DNA of 64,000 bases from Corynebacterium singulare (GCF_000833575.1 NZ_CP010827.1:2033993-2097992), one strand, 5' to 3'. Counted from the stretch's first letter, positions 44,996-55,072 are shown. Numbers and translations: made by a program. The notes: generated by a model from the sequence alone, not told the origin.

Positions 44996-45982
44996 TTATT
45001 CCTGGATAGGTTGTTCCAGAAGGACCATGGGGGGTTGGTAGGCAGCTGTGACTTCCTCGAGATAGTCGTGAGCTGGTTGCTTGTCTTCCCTGCCCATGAA
45101 CTTAGCCCATTCATGGTACTGAGGTGCGACAACATCAGTCGGGCCATCAGCAATGATTTGTCCCTTTGAGATCCAGATCGTTCGGTTGCAGTTGTTCTCG
45201 ATTTCCTTGATGGCGTGTGAAACCAAGAACAGGTTGCCGGCACGCTCTAAGAGCTCGTGCATGCGCGCGCTAGCTTTGGCTCCAAATGCCGCGTCACCGG
45301 TTGAAAGTGCCTCATCGATCATGAGAATATCTGGCTTCACTGCTGTCGAAATTGCGAAGGACAACCGCGCGGACATACCGGATGAGTAAGTTTTCATTGG
45401 GCGCTTAATGGCATCTCCGAGTTCTGTCCACTCTGCGATCTCCCCGATTTGCGCTTTAGCTCCCGAGGGACTCATCCCCAGCGCCAAACAACCCAAGTAG
45501 ATGTTGTGTTCACCGGAAAGATCGGGCTGCAGTGCAGGTGACACACCCATGAGCGTCGGTTGGGAGCGAGTTAGAATTCGACCCGAGGTCGGCGCTAGAC
45601 CACCGGCAATCATGCTGAGAAGAGTCGATTTTCCCGAGCCATTGAGTCCGATGATGCCAATCGATTCGCCGGGCAAGGCAATGAGTGAAGCATTGACAAT
45701 GGCATCGACCACTGTTTTCCCACGGCTGACGCGAGTCATGCTGGCGTCTGAGGAGCGCCCTTGACTAATTACATACCGTTTAGACACATTGTCTACGACA
45801 ACGTTGGCTCGCTCCACATAAGTGATGTCAGGATTGGATTGCATCTCACCAGATTCTTCAGATGCCTCGCTTGATGTTTCAGCAGTTCCATGAACTTCTT
45901 GGTCAGCTGACAGTTCCTCAAGGTCCTTCTTGGACTCAAGGTATTCGCCTGGTGCGGGAGGCAGCTTAGACGAGTCGAACAT
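44996..45982 (-). CDS. Polysaccharide ABC exporter ATPase (TagH/Wzt-like)
   Basis: The product is 328 residues from ATG 45982, chosen for GGAGGATAAGT just upstream; it overlaps the permease gene by 17 bases. After an acidic N-terminal extension of ~60 residues come Walker A GLNGSGKST, the signature TYSSGMSARLSF and Walker B ILMIDEALSTGD, with SGMSARLxFA typical of the TagH/RfbE/Wzt branch of polysaccharide exporters. The C-terminus is short, with no Wzt-like carbohydrate-binding domain. Confidence 0.93.
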   Translation of the reverse strand: MFDSSKLPPAPGEYLESKKDLEELSADQEVHGTAETSSEASEESGEMQSNPDITYVERANVVVDNVSKRYVISQGRSSDASMTRVSRGKTVVDAIVNASLIALPGESIGIIGLNGSGKSTLLSMIAGGLAPTSGRILTRSQPTLMGVSPALQPDLSGEHNIYLGCLALGMSPSGAKAQIGEIAEWTELGDAIKRPMKTYSSGMSARLSFAISTAVKPDILMIDEALSTGDAAFGAKASARMHELLERAGNLFLVSHAIKEIENNCNRTIWISKGQIIADGPTDVVAPQYHEWAKFMGREDKQPAHDYLEEVTAAYQPPMVLLEQPIQE

Positions 45983-46904
45983 ACTTATCCTCCGCTCTCC
46001 AGAAGAAAATGAAGCCAAGCGAAAAAATGCCTAAACTCCATGCCAGTAGCTCTCCCCATGTCACAAGGCTCGGAGCGGTGCGATAAATCGAGGAGTCGCG
46101 GACTGCGGTAAGGAAGATATAGCAGGGGTTGGCAGTCATTATTTGGTGAACCACCGAATGCCCGGCAAATCTATCAATAGAAAACATCACTCCGGATAGG
46201 AAGAACAATCCGCGTGAAACAAGTCCCAAAATAGTCTTAGCCTCGGGGACCTGGGCGGTAAGTCGCGCGGTGATCATCATCAATCCACACCCAAAAACGT
46301 GAATTAACAAAAACAACGGAACAACAAAGATCAGAGTCCACGAGGGGCCCGTTCCCCACTGAAAAAGAAAAGCCGCCATCAGTGCCACAATGGCGGGCAA
46401 AACGTTATCGATCATCGACCGCAGTGTGGTCGAGAACGGAATCGAGGCCCTAGGAAATTGAAATGCCCGGATCATCGATCGGGAAGACTGCATGAGACTG
46501 ATACCGGAATTCATTAACCCCGTCATCATCGACATAAAGATAATGCCGATGAACAGAAAGCCAATGAAGTTCTCAATACCGCGGGACGTTTTCATAAGCA
46601 TGCCAAAAAGGAATCCGTACAGTGCGACATCGAACAGCGGATTCAGGACAAGCCACAATTGCCACAGGCGGTAGTCACGCGTCGTGCGGAGTGCTTTGGC
46701 CCTCGCATCCGCAGCGATGAAGAAACGTCGTTCCCACAGCTGGGAGATGTACTCACGCAACGAGGGACGAGTAGCAAGTGGATGCAAACCTTCCGGATTG
46801 ACAATCTGCACTCGGCCTTGGTGTTTCGCAACTTGAGCGTTCAGCTCTTCGACTCCCCTCTGCGAAGTCTTCGAGCCTCGCCATGTATGCCGTGCCAAAT
46901 GCAT
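45966..46904 (-). CDS. Polysaccharide ABC exporter permease (TagG/Wzm-like)
   Basis: A six-helix ABC-2 permease. Segments such as RLWQLWLVLNPLFDVALYGFL and FIGFLFIGIIFMSMMTGLMNSG match the TagG family. ATG 46904 (312 residues) has GGAAGGG nearby but at short spacing; a TTG at 46958 would add 18 residues. It forms the exporter with the ATPase downstream and implies that the glycan is finished in the cytoplasm before export. Confidence 0.9.
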   Translation of the reverse strand: MHLARHTWRGSKTSQRGVEELNAQVAKHQGRVQIVNPEGLHPLATRPSLREYISQLWERRFFIAADARAKALRTTRDYRLWQLWLVLNPLFDVALYGFLFGMLMKTSRGIENFIGFLFIGIIFMSMMTGLMNSGISLMQSSRSMIRAFQFPRASIPFSTTLRSMIDNVLPAIVALMAAFLFQWGTGPSWTLIFVVPLFLLIHVFGCGLMMITARLTAQVPEAKTILGLVSRGLFFLSGVMFSIDRFAGHSVVHQIMTANPCYIFLTAVRDSSIYRTAPSLVTWGELLAWSLGIFSLGFIFFWRAEDKYVRLV

Positions 46905-46976
46905 CAGCCCTTCCAGATAAGTTGTTGAAGAATGAGCGTAAGTACTCGCGGTCTGCAATGAGTAGGCCGAGAATTG

Positions 46977-49106
46977 CTAACGGGCATTGTACCTAGCCTG
47001 CCTGAGAAGTTCGTCGAGAACACTGCGAGCTTGTTCTATGTCACCTGCCGCCGAAGAGAATGTAAGTGGAAGCGTCGAAAGTGGCGACTTGTCCACGGTG
47101 ATTCCCCATACCGCTGCACCGCTACCGGCGTAGTCCGCGTACTTAGAGGGCAAAAAGGGATTCACAGTGAAGTTCGAGCCAGTCGTGTCAGTGTCGTTGA
47201 CTACCAAAGCGTCGAACCGCGTGGCTACGTTGAGAAACGTGAGATATGGCATGTATCCGTTAATTCGCAACCGGCCATAGGCTGGATGGATCCATAGTTC
47301 GCGGGTAAGTTGCTCAGGCTTCGAGGTAAAGATGTGAAGAAGAAACTCATCGGCATGGGGATGATGTTCTAGTGCGTTAAGGACATCACCGATGCCCCGG
47401 TTGGCGTAGAAGTTCCCGAAGTAGCCTATATTGATGCACTTCGAGTCAAGCTCATAGTCTGCATCCACGAGGTGATACATCTCTTCGGTGGGTACAGCAT
47501 GATGGCGAATTGTCGATTTAGAGCGGACAAAGTCTTGCAGGGTTTCTGGATAGCGCTCTAGCATCACCTGCTGCTGATTAGCGTTGGTGAAGATGATCTC
47601 ATCGGCATACAGCAGTGTGACGAGCTCAGTGAGCTCAAAGTGAGTCGAATACGAGATTTCGCCCCACTCGGAACGCTCGACCATCCTCTTCAGCCTGTAG
47701 GTGGTCACTCCCCTCGTCAATGCGCCTGAGCGCGGTGTACCGTCGACACCGACGCTCAAGGGATCCGAAAATTCCGCCTCCCACCGCGTACCAGGGTGTT
47801 TGTCTTTGAAAAGGGCGGCAGCAACGTGGGATCCTGACCATAGGGCTCGCGAGTATATCGACTTATACCCGTCTTGACTCTTTGCCCGTTTAGCAGCTTT
47901 ACGTGCTGCTTGACGGGCGTAGGAGCAGATTGCTCCCCAGTCTGCGAAGGACGGCACGACATCGATTTCTTCGGCATGGACGAGAAACGGATCAACAATG
48001 AGCCGCGTCGACTCGTCACGTCCCCGAACCCGCTCCATATCGGCGTAGTAGACATCCACCAACTCCGCATCGCTTCTGATGACTTTCGCTGTGACATTGG
48101 CCGATGTATCGGCATACGGCGGGAAACAATAGGAGAAAACTAACCGCTTCGCTTTCTCCTTCCGTAAACCTGCCCAATTCAAACCGGGAACGCCAGCAGC
48201 AACTGCGGTATCGATAGCACGCTGTACATCGCCTGGATGTGTTTCAAGGTAGCTCTCTACGAAGCCGAACTGAGCTTCTTCGAGTTTATGGAGAGCGCGG
48301 AGTTTCGGGTCAGCCTCATCGATTGTGCGGAGCTGTGCAATGCAGTCAAGACGCTGGGTGACGTTAAAGTCAAAGCTTTCGCGCTGGCGCGACACCGAAT
48401 CTTGGCTAAGTGTGCGCACATAAGCCGAGTTCTCTCCTGCCTTCGGTGTCCGCAAAAGCAGTCCGGGGAGCTCAAGAAAATGCGCAAAATACGCCACGTC
48501 CTCACCTGAACGAAGCGACTCGTCGTATCGGTATTTCTGAGCTAACTCCGTAGGAATGATTTTGCATGCGTTGAAGCCCATAACCCACGGTGCGGAAGCA
48601 ATCGGAACGGTGGTACCGCGCAAAGTTGTGATTCGGGCGTTGAGCGAATTGTCCTGAAAAGATTGCCCGTCGACGGTATCAACGATGGGCAGAAGCGTCA
48701 CCAGCCCGTGGTCAACCTGCTCAAGGCCCGCTTCGAGGTAGCGTGGCTGAAGAGCGTCATCGTCATCGAGAAAGGTGATGAAGCGGCGTTGCGCAGATGC
48801 TATGCCAAGGTTGCGAGCGCGTCCGGCGCCAGGGGTAAGGCTGCGCAGGATTCGAATGTTCAACTCGGGAAACTGGCAAGCGAGTCCCTCTTCAAATTCA
48901 CGAGAAGCACCTGCTTGTGTTGAAGAAACTCCGTCGCCGTTGAGCACGACAAGAACTTCGACGAGATCTTTCCTGATGCTCTGTTCCGCAAGTGAAGAAA
49001 GAGCAGAATAGAGCTTCATGTCTGCAGTCTTCGTTCCGTCTGTGTCCATGGCACCAGAAACGAAGGACGGGATTACAACTGAAATACCAGGAACGTAAAA
49101 GCTCAT
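46977..49106 (-). CDS. Bifunctional glycosyltransferase GT2-GT4
   Basis: The product is 709 residues. The N-terminal GT2 domain (~1-290) has ISVVIPSFV, VLVVLNGDG and the metal site TFLDDDDALQPRY. The C-terminal GT-B domain (~310-709) has LVFSYCFPPYADTSANV, INIGYFGNFYANRGIGDVL and a region rich in the usual C-terminal loops. Another two-activity chain of this locus. Overlaps the 192-residue unknown gene by four bases. Confidence 0.85.
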   Translation of the reverse strand: MSFYVPGISVVIPSFVSGAMDTDGTKTADMKLYSALSSLAEQSIRKDLVEVLVVLNGDGVSSTQAGASREFEEGLACQFPELNIRILRSLTPGAGRARNLGIASAQRRFITFLDDDDALQPRYLEAGLEQVDHGLVTLLPIVDTVDGQSFQDNSLNARITTLRGTTVPIASAPWVMGFNACKIIPTELAQKYRYDESLRSGEDVAYFAHFLELPGLLLRTPKAGENSAYVRTLSQDSVSRQRESFDFNVTQRLDCIAQLRTIDEADPKLRALHKLEEAQFGFVESYLETHPGDVQRAIDTAVAAGVPGLNWAGLRKEKAKRLVFSYCFPPYADTSANVTAKVIRSDAELVDVYYADMERVRGRDESTRLIVDPFLVHAEEIDVVPSFADWGAICSYARQAARKAAKRAKSQDGYKSIYSRALWSGSHVAAALFKDKHPGTRWEAEFSDPLSVGVDGTPRSGALTRGVTTYRLKRMVERSEWGEISYSTHFELTELVTLLYADEIIFTNANQQQVMLERYPETLQDFVRSKSTIRHHAVPTEEMYHLVDADYELDSKCINIGYFGNFYANRGIGDVLNALEHHPHADEFLLHIFTSKPEQLTRELWIHPAYGRLRINGYMPYLTFLNVATRFDALVVNDTDTTGSNFTVNPFLPSKYADYAGSGAAVWGITVDKSPLSTLPLTFSSAAGDIEQARSVLDELLRQARYNAR

Positions 49107-49681
49107 CGAATTCTCTCCAGAACCTTATACAGCAGAATCACCACGGAGCTCGGCAGGTATTTTTTGAACGGCTTAGCCAATGGAGTGACTCGGGAAATAA
49201 GTAGGCTTCGCAACGTCACCGCGGTTGCGGCAGTAATGGCCTGCTCCGCGGAGGGCGTAGACGTCGTCGCAGCGACAGCAAGTCCTTCCAGCCAATCCCC
49301 GCTAGAGCGATCCCCACTCCCAGCCTGCTCAATACGCAATTGCACCCATCCATCAGTGAGATTGACTCCAGCGACAGCGAGTTGCTCGCCAGTGGAATCT
49401 GCGACGAGCTGGCGAAGATTCGAAGTATCTGACCTTGGAGACCAATACTCGACGTGCCGTCCCTTATCCGCACAACTCTGAAGGATTTCCATAGCCTCAT
49501 GTGACTGAATGTCTAGTAGCACGATTGGGAGGCCATCTACGTTGAAGAGTTGTTCTCGGGTGAAACAGAAAGTCACTGACCCTGCAGACGGAGGCAAAGC
49601 GTGGGGAATTTCAGAGGATTCCAGCAGCACGGCGTAGTCAGAGTCCACAGGATGAAAGCTCTCAAGAGAGGAAAGACGCAT
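49103..49681 (-). CDS. Unknown protein in polysaccharide operon (192 aa)
   Basis: ATG 49681 has AGAAGGAA six bases upstream. The sequence is alpha/beta with FTREQLFNVDGLPIVLLDIQ near residue 42 and a C-terminal hydrophobic, basic stretch TPLAKPFKKYLPSSVVILLYKVLERIR that may lie against the membrane. No family is recognised. Coupled to the GT2-GT4 gene, so probably its partner. Confidence 0.75.
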   Translation of the reverse strand: MRLSSLESFHPVDSDYAVLLESSEIPHALPPSAGSVTFCFTREQLFNVDGLPIVLLDIQSHEAMEILQSCADKGRHVEYWSPRSDTSNLRQLVADSTGEQLAVAGVNLTDGWVQLRIEQAGSGDRSSGDWLEGLAVAATTSTPSAEQAITAATAVTLRSLLISRVTPLAKPFKKYLPSSVVILLYKVLERIR

Positions 49682-49701
49682 CGGTGTTCCTTCTTTCCGC
49701 G

Positions 49702-51015
49702 CTATGCCTTGGCCTGTTGTCTCGTCACGGTATTGACGATTTCCACAAAGACTTCGGGTACAACCTCATCACGCTGGGTGGCGACCCATTCGCGGCCGGA
49801 AGGTGAGACGCTGAGCTTCGAGCGATCATCGATTAGCCCTGTCCATGCAGCCGCAAGCGCCTCGGGGTTCTCCGGCGGCACCACTACCCCAGCATCAAGT
49901 TCTTCCACGAGACGGGCTGCTTCGCCTTGCACCACCGCAGTGGTGTGGACACCTAAAGACATCAACTCATAGGTTTTTGACGGCACCGTTCGCTTAAGCG
50001 GCTCCCAGTCAGTCAGGTGAACAAGCGCGGTATCCGCCCAATCGTAGATGCTCTGCAGCTCATCAGCAGGCACTCGATGCTCAATGGTCGCGTTAATACC
50101 AAGGGACTCCATCGTTGCCTTGGTAGTGTGCCAGGTTGCGCCGTCTCCGACAATCCGAAGATTGATGTCGTAACCACGGTTTTGAGCAATCTTTACTGCA
50201 TGGACGGCGTTATCGATTTTCTGGGCACGCCCCACCGTGCCTGCGTACAGGACATTAAGCTCTGACGAGGGGCGTTGCGACTTATCGCTAGCGATGAATT
50301 CGGTCTTGGGGGGAAATACATTACGCACCGTCCGGATGTGACGCGTGCCTCTCGCTCCCCTTTCCGCATCGTCTTTCTCCATGTGCTCAGTAAGGTCCTG
50401 CGACGTCGTTATGATGCCGTTTGCGGAGTGCAGCGCATGGTTCATAGCGCTTTCAGTCAACGCTGTCAGCAACTGAAAAGGACCTTTAGTGAAAACGATC
50501 TCCCGCACAGAGCGCTTGCCTGTACCGGAATTCCAATCACCTTTTTCTTTCAGCAATTCCGGCCAGGCATCGCGCAAATCAATGATGTAGGGTGCTCGAA
50601 GCGTAGCGGCAACAATGTGGGTGACCGTGGCAGTAGGAAGCGCTGGGACTGTACCAATGACGAGATCCGGATTGAATTCCTGTAAGTGCCCGCGTTTGGT
50701 TACCTGCATCAATAGCATTGATGCAGCAACAGAGGCCTGGTTGAGGATGCGGTGAGTGAGCGAAGGGCCCGCGGGAAAGAAACCCGAGCGCAGAATCTTC
50801 TCCCCAGAGTCACCCGTTTCAAGGTCACTAGCGCCGAAGACGTTTTTCCGTGAGAACCACTGTTTAATGCCAAGGCGGCGCTGATAATGAGGCGGTGGTG
50901 CAATGACGAGAACTTCGTGGCCGGCCTGGACCAGAATTTTAGACAACCACGACCAGCGACGCTGAGGTACTCCATTCTCGGGAGCCCAATATTGAGAGAG
51001 AACGAGAATTCTCAC
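49702..51015 (-). CDS. Glycosyltransferase family 4 (WcaI-like)
   Basis: The product is 437 residues from a GTG at 51015 with GGAGG 11 bases upstream. It begins RILVLSQYWAPENGVPQRRWSWL and has HEVLVIAPPPHYQRR, LNVLYAGTVGRAQKIDNAV and KTYELMSLGVHTTAVVQGEA, the pattern of WcaI/WbuB-like GT-B enzymes that often transfer ManNAc- or Fuc-type sugars. Next to wecC, so a ManNAcA transferase is a reasonable but unproven guess. Confidence 0.88.
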   Translation of the reverse strand: MRILVLSQYWAPENGVPQRRWSWLSKILVQAGHEVLVIAPPPHYQRRLGIKQWFSRKNVFGASDLETGDSGEKILRSGFFPAGPSLTHRILNQASVAASMLLMQVTKRGHLQEFNPDLVIGTVPALPTATVTHIVAATLRAPYIIDLRDAWPELLKEKGDWNSGTGKRSVREIVFTKGPFQLLTALTESAMNHALHSANGIITTSQDLTEHMEKDDAERGARGTRHIRTVRNVFPPKTEFIASDKSQRPSSELNVLYAGTVGRAQKIDNAVHAVKIAQNRGYDINLRIVGDGATWHTTKATMESLGINATIEHRVPADELQSIYDWADTALVHLTDWEPLKRTVPSKTYELMSLGVHTTAVVQGEAARLVEELDAGVVVPPENPEALAAAWTGLIDDRSKLSVSPSGREWVATQRDEVVPEVFVEIVNTVTRQQAKA

Positions 51016-51066
51016 GCTGTGTGCTGCCTCCTGCGTCTAGGGGTTACGGGACACCAGTATTTAAAT

Positions 51067-52332
51067 CTAGCGCCAAATACCTTTTGTATCGATGACCGTC
51101 TTGCCTTGAAGCACAGTCTGATCGAGAGCCACGAACTCCTTGTGGTTGACCAGAAGAAGAACAACGTCGGCGGCAGCAATCGCGTCCTCAACACCTTGCT
51201 TCGTGAGGTTGGAGAAGTTCTTTAGGACCAGGGGTAGTTCCTCGACATTCGGCTCCACCACACGTATGTCTAGCTGTGGGTTATCGACTGCGAGGCGTTT
51301 GACGATTTCTAGCGACGGCGACTCACGCAAATCATCAATGTCATTCTTAAAGGCGATGCCGAGCGCAGCAACTACTGAGTTTTTCTTACCGGAAACCGCT
51401 TTAAGGACTTGGTCCATAACCCAATCTGGCTTTCCGTCATTGACAGTGCGCGCCGTCTTGATGAGTTTGGCTTCTTCGGGTGCAGCAGAAACGATGAACC
51501 ACGGATCCACCGCGATGCAGTGGCCGCCTACCCCCGGTCCTGGCTGGAGAATATTCACTCGTGGATGGTGGTTAGCAAGTTCGATGAGCTCCCACACGTC
51601 AATATCAAGACGATCACAGATAAGGGATAGCTCGTTAGCGAAAGCAATGTTGACGTCGCGGAAAGAGTTTTCTGTGAGCTTCGCCATCTCAGCTGTCGTG
51701 GCGTTCGTAACAAGCAAATCTGCGGTACAGAAGGTGGCATAAAGTTTGCGAGCTAACTCCGCGCCCTGTGGAGTCAATCCGCCAATGACACGGTCATTGT
51801 TCTCCATCTCTTCCATAATCTTGCCCGGCAAAACGCGTTCAGGGCAGTGCGCGATAAAGATCGCGTTATCGTCCTCGTCGTTGAGAGACAAGTCTGGACG
51901 CAGCTCGATGAGGTGCTTAGCCATGTCTTCGGTAGTTCCAGGAGGAGAGGTGGACTCCAGTACAACAAGTGCGCCTGGTTTCAGGTGAGGAGCGAGCGCT
52001 TGCGCTGCGGCGCGAATGTATTTTGTGTCGACACTGTGGTCCTCACGGAAGGGAGTGGGAACGCAGACGATGTAAGCGTTCGCTTCAATTTGCTCGGTCT
52101 GTGCGGATAGCGTTCCTTCCTTGACAACCCGAGCAAGCAACTCCCCAAATCCGGGCTCAAAGAAAGGCACCTTCCCGGCATTAATGCTGTCCACGGCATC
52201 CTGATTTACATCGATGCCAACCACCGGAATTCCCTTGGAAGCTATGAAAGCGGCAGTGGGAAGGCCAATGTACCCCAAGCCAACGACGCTGACCTTGTCG
52301 AAAGCGCGGAGATTTGTAGAATTCGGAATCAT
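51067..52332 (-). CDS. wecC: UDP-N-acetyl-D-mannosamine dehydrogenase
   Basis: Oxidises UDP-ManNAc to UDP-ManNAcA in two NAD-dependent steps. VVGLGYIGLPTAAF is the Rossmann motif near residue 15; VCVPTPFREDH and LESTSPPGT are family segments; the catalytic cysteine is in GPGVGGHCIAVDPWF near residue 265. The length of 421 residues is normal. AAAGGCGG precedes the ATG. It heads the long minus-strand operon, and its substrate would come from wecB at 57.7 kb. Confidence 0.93.
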   Translation of the reverse strand: MIPNSTNLRAFDKVSVVGLGYIGLPTAAFIASKGIPVVGIDVNQDAVDSINAGKVPFFEPGFGELLARVVKEGTLSAQTEQIEANAYIVCVPTPFREDHSVDTKYIRAAAQALAPHLKPGALVVLESTSPPGTTEDMAKHLIELRPDLSLNDEDDNAIFIAHCPERVLPGKIMEEMENNDRVIGGLTPQGAELARKLYATFCTADLLVTNATTAEMAKLTENSFRDVNIAFANELSLICDRLDIDVWELIELANHHPRVNILQPGPGVGGHCIAVDPWFIVSAAPEEAKLIKTARTVNDGKPDWVMDQVLKAVSGKKNSVVAALGIAFKNDIDDLRESPSLEIVKRLAVDNPQLDIRVVEPNVEELPLVLKNFSNLTKQGVEDAIAAADVVLLLVNHKEFVALDQTVLQGKTVIDTKGIWR

Positions 52333-52500
52333 ATCCGCCTTTCTATCAATTAACTTCCAATAACGGTAGCACGGTGTCTATTCCTGCCTTGTGGAGAGAC
52401 GGGACGAGCACGATATTTTAACCCAACTCACATGTTTGCAGCGATAACCACGGGTTCTTGCTCTTTGGCACTAGCGTAGGCGTGACTAGAGTAAACAGCT

Positions 52501-53388
52501 ATGGCCTTGCAGAGAAACTACGCACGCTACGGCGCCACAACAACGTTCTTCGATTCTGTCGAGGATTTTCTCGCATCCCCCGTCCCTAACAGCGGTTCCA
52601 ACGAAGCTGCGGCAGTCTCTATTCGTTACGGCGCCGCCTTCTTGGATCTACTCGTGGAGAATCGCGGCGCCGACACCACGATTATCTTGTTCCACGCTGC
52701 CATCGACCCGCAGAAAACCACCCTCCCCGTCTTCGTAGGGCGACACATGGTTGAGGGTATCGAAGCCAACGTAGTGTACGTATCCGATCCGTCCCTCGAC
52801 CATGGGGCAAGTATCGGTTGGTTTGCCGGTGATGAGTCCCGGCCTTTTCAAGACGACCTTACTTCATGCCTGACTCATATTTTCACTAGCTTTCACCCCG
52901 ATGTGCCTATCGAGGACTTAGGGAAGAAGGCTATCTTCTTTGGCGCATCAGCCGGTGGCTTTGCCGCGCTGTATTTTTCGCGCCGCTTTCCCAGATCACT
53001 GGCTGTGGTCTCAAACCCCCAAACCCATATCGGGCGTTACCTTGAGCCACAGGTAAAGGCATTCCGCAAGAAGTGCTGGAGCAGCCGGAAGCTTTCTGAA
53101 ACCACCATGACCTTCGACCTGGTTACTGAATATGGCAAAGGTTTCGAGAACTTCGTGGCTTACCTTCAGAACAAGGATGACGAGCTGCACTACACCCAGC
53201 ATTATCTGCCGTGGTCCCAGGCAGTGGCTGAGCGTTCGCAGCAGTGGAGGCTTCTCCTCGGGGATTGGGGCGAGGGCCATGCCCCTGCACCACAGCCGCT
53301 ACTTATGGGCATACTCGGCTACGCGGCATCGCTAAACGGGGATTGGGAGCAGCTCTTCCGCGACGAAATGTTCACTAGCCCTGACTAG
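52501..53388 (+). CDS. Alpha/beta-hydrolase-like protein of glycan locus
   Basis: The 295-residue protein has the nucleophile-elbow motif FFGASAGGFAALYFSRRFP near residue 150, which fits an alpha/beta hydrolase, and no signal peptide. TAGAGT some ten bases before the ATG could be a -10 for a nearly leaderless transcript. Proteins like this occur in surface-polysaccharide loci, perhaps as esterases or acyl-handling enzymes. Convergent with the transferase at 53398, with nine bases between stops. Confidence 0.65.
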   Translation: MALQRNYARYGATTTFFDSVEDFLASPVPNSGSNEAAAVSIRYGAAFLDLLVENRGADTTIILFHAAIDPQKTTLPVFVGRHMVEGIEANVVYVSDPSLDHGASIGWFAGDESRPFQDDLTSCLTHIFTSFHPDVPIEDLGKKAIFFGASAGGFAALYFSRRFPRSLAVVSNPQTHIGRYLEPQVKAFRKKCWSSRKLSETTMTFDLVTEYGKGFENFVAYLQNKDDELHYTQHYLPWSQAVAERSQQWRLLLGDWGEGHAPAPQPLLMGILGYAASLNGDWEQLFRDEMFTSPD

Positions 53389-53397
53389 TAATCTGCC

Positions 53398-54798
53398 CTA
53401 TGTGCGCAATCTCTTATTCAATTGGTCAAGGCGCGCTACTACTTTGTTGGCGGTCTCCTCGCCTAGGATGCTGCGAACGGTGGACACGACACTAGTCCGA
53501 TTTTGATAGACACTATCAATAGTTTGGTCGACTAGACCACGGACCCCTTGGCTTCGCACGGAGTCCCAGTGTTCAGGACTGACATGACGGGCTTTTCCGC
53601 CTCTTTGTTGTACGGCTAACTGCGAAATCTTTACTTGCTCAGCCCTAGCAGTTTGCGCCAGGATACGGAAGCCTCGGAGACGGTGTCCTTTCTCAAGATG
53701 AAGGCTCACCAAGGTTCGGAATTTCCCTTGCGCCGTGGGCACGTACGCGAAATGACCGATGCTCGGATTATTGGAAGCCGCGAATCCCTGAACCGTTTTG
53801 TAGGAGGGAACGCGTCGTCCACGAGAATCCTCAATCCACAAGCTCACCAAAAGCTCGTTAGAGAACTCACCGTCTGATTCACCTTCGACGATCAAACCGA
53901 CATTGCTGCTAGCGGGTTCAAGAAAGTAGTGCTGGCCTTGCCCCACGGCCTCGTTGATGGTCAGCAAGGAGTTTTGTTTCTGCATTTGCTCAGCCACTGT
54001 AGGAAACGCCGCTTCGAGGGCCTCTACATCCGTGAATGGCGGGAAAGAAGCCATGTTCTCCATGAGCCGAGCCATGACCACCCCTTTTTCATGTCGCATG
54101 GCGTTATCCTGCCCTGCGTGGATGGCGCGCAGGTATCCAATACAGGAGGCATCCAGAATCACGGGCGCGAACCGATCAGATTTGTCATGCGGCCCGCTTT
54201 GCGGCTCCACGACTGTTCCATCATCTTTGACTGAGCAGACCGACAGTAGACCCATCGAGTTCATCGGAGTATGTGCCTCACGCAGGTGGAAGAATTGTTC
54301 GCCCTCATATACTGCTTCCACACCAAGGGGCAAGCTCACCAGCATTCCTTCAAACTCCGGCTTAATGTACTGCTCGGTGGTTTGAAAATAGTGAGCGGAC
54401 AAAACGTCGTCATCATCAAGCCGATAGCGACCGAATGTGCCCCTAAAATCAGTGGTTTGGATATAGCGGCGTACCGCCGTCCAACCGCTGTCACCATCGG
54501 GAAGTTCATCAAGGTGAAGAACGTCGTATTTCTGAGCCGCCTCATGCAATTGAGCCTTGAATTTCTGCGGCAAGGACTCGGAAAAGGACACGATGTGCTT
54601 CACGTCGAATCCTGCAGCGGCCTGCGCCAGCGTGGGCACCGTGTGATTCAAAAAGATGTCAGCGCGTAGCGATAAGCGCGCATCTGTGTAAAGGTAATCA
54701 CGGTATTCGTCTTCTGAAAAACCACTCTGTTCATTGCTGGCACGCCACGATGCGGAATCTGGGACGAAGAGACTAAAGCGAGTGTGCCCAACGAACAT
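53398..54798 (-). CDS. Putative glycosyltransferase (rhamnosyltransferase-like)
   Basis: The 466-residue protein starts MFVGHTRFSLFVPDS and has GTFGRYRLDDDDVLSAHY near residue 125, a GT-A metal-binding site like that in putative rhamnosyltransferases. The part after ~310 is beta-rich (LVSLWIEDSRGRRVPSYKT) and may be an extra carbohydrate-binding domain. AAGGA eight bases before the ATG. It is separate from the main operon and faces tRNA-Asn upstream. Confidence 0.65.
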   Translation of the reverse strand: MFVGHTRFSLFVPDSASWRASNEQSGFSEDEYRDYLYTDARLSLRADIFLNHTVPTLAQAAAGFDVKHIVSFSESLPQKFKAQLHEAAQKYDVLHLDELPDGDSGWTAVRRYIQTTDFRGTFGRYRLDDDDVLSAHYFQTTEQYIKPEFEGMLVSLPLGVEAVYEGEQFFHLREAHTPMNSMGLLSVCSVKDDGTVVEPQSGPHDKSDRFAPVILDASCIGYLRAIHAGQDNAMRHEKGVVMARLMENMASFPPFTDVEALEAAFPTVAEQMQKQNSLLTINEAVGQGQHYFLEPASSNVGLIVEGESDGEFSNELLVSLWIEDSRGRRVPSYKTVQGFAASNNPSIGHFAYVPTAQGKFRTLVSLHLEKGHRLRGFRILAQTARAEQVKISQLAVQQRGGKARHVSPEHWDSVRSQGVRGLVDQTIDSVYQNRTSVVSTVRSILGEETANKVVARLDQLNKRLRT

Positions 54799-54995
54799 GA
54801 AGAATCCTTTTCTCTCCGCGACGGATGCTATCTGCCGGCCAGTCTAGCGATGCGGGGCACCAGGCATGAAGACGCCGTACCAAGTTTGCATAAAAAGCCC
54901 CATGAACAGGCGATTTGTAAAGATAGGGATATAGCTAATATAGTTACTTCTCGTTGCAGCGAGCAAGGCTTCTTGGTCAAGCAACCCACACATAT

Positions 54996-55068
54996 TCCTC
55001 CATAGCTCAGTTGGCAGAGCATTCGACTGTTAATCGAAGGGTCACTGGTTCGAGCCCAGTTGGAGGAG
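54996..55068 (+). tRNA. tRNA-Asn (anticodon GTT)
   Basis: The cloverleaf is clear: acceptor TCCTCCA / TGGAGGA with discriminator G, D-arm TAGCTCAGTTGGCAGAGCA, anticodon loop CTGTTAA with GTT at 55029-55031, and T-arm with GGTTCGAGCC. CA follows the discriminator, but a full CCA is not encoded. A strong terminator follows. Confidence 0.96.
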
Positions 55069-55072
55069 CAAG

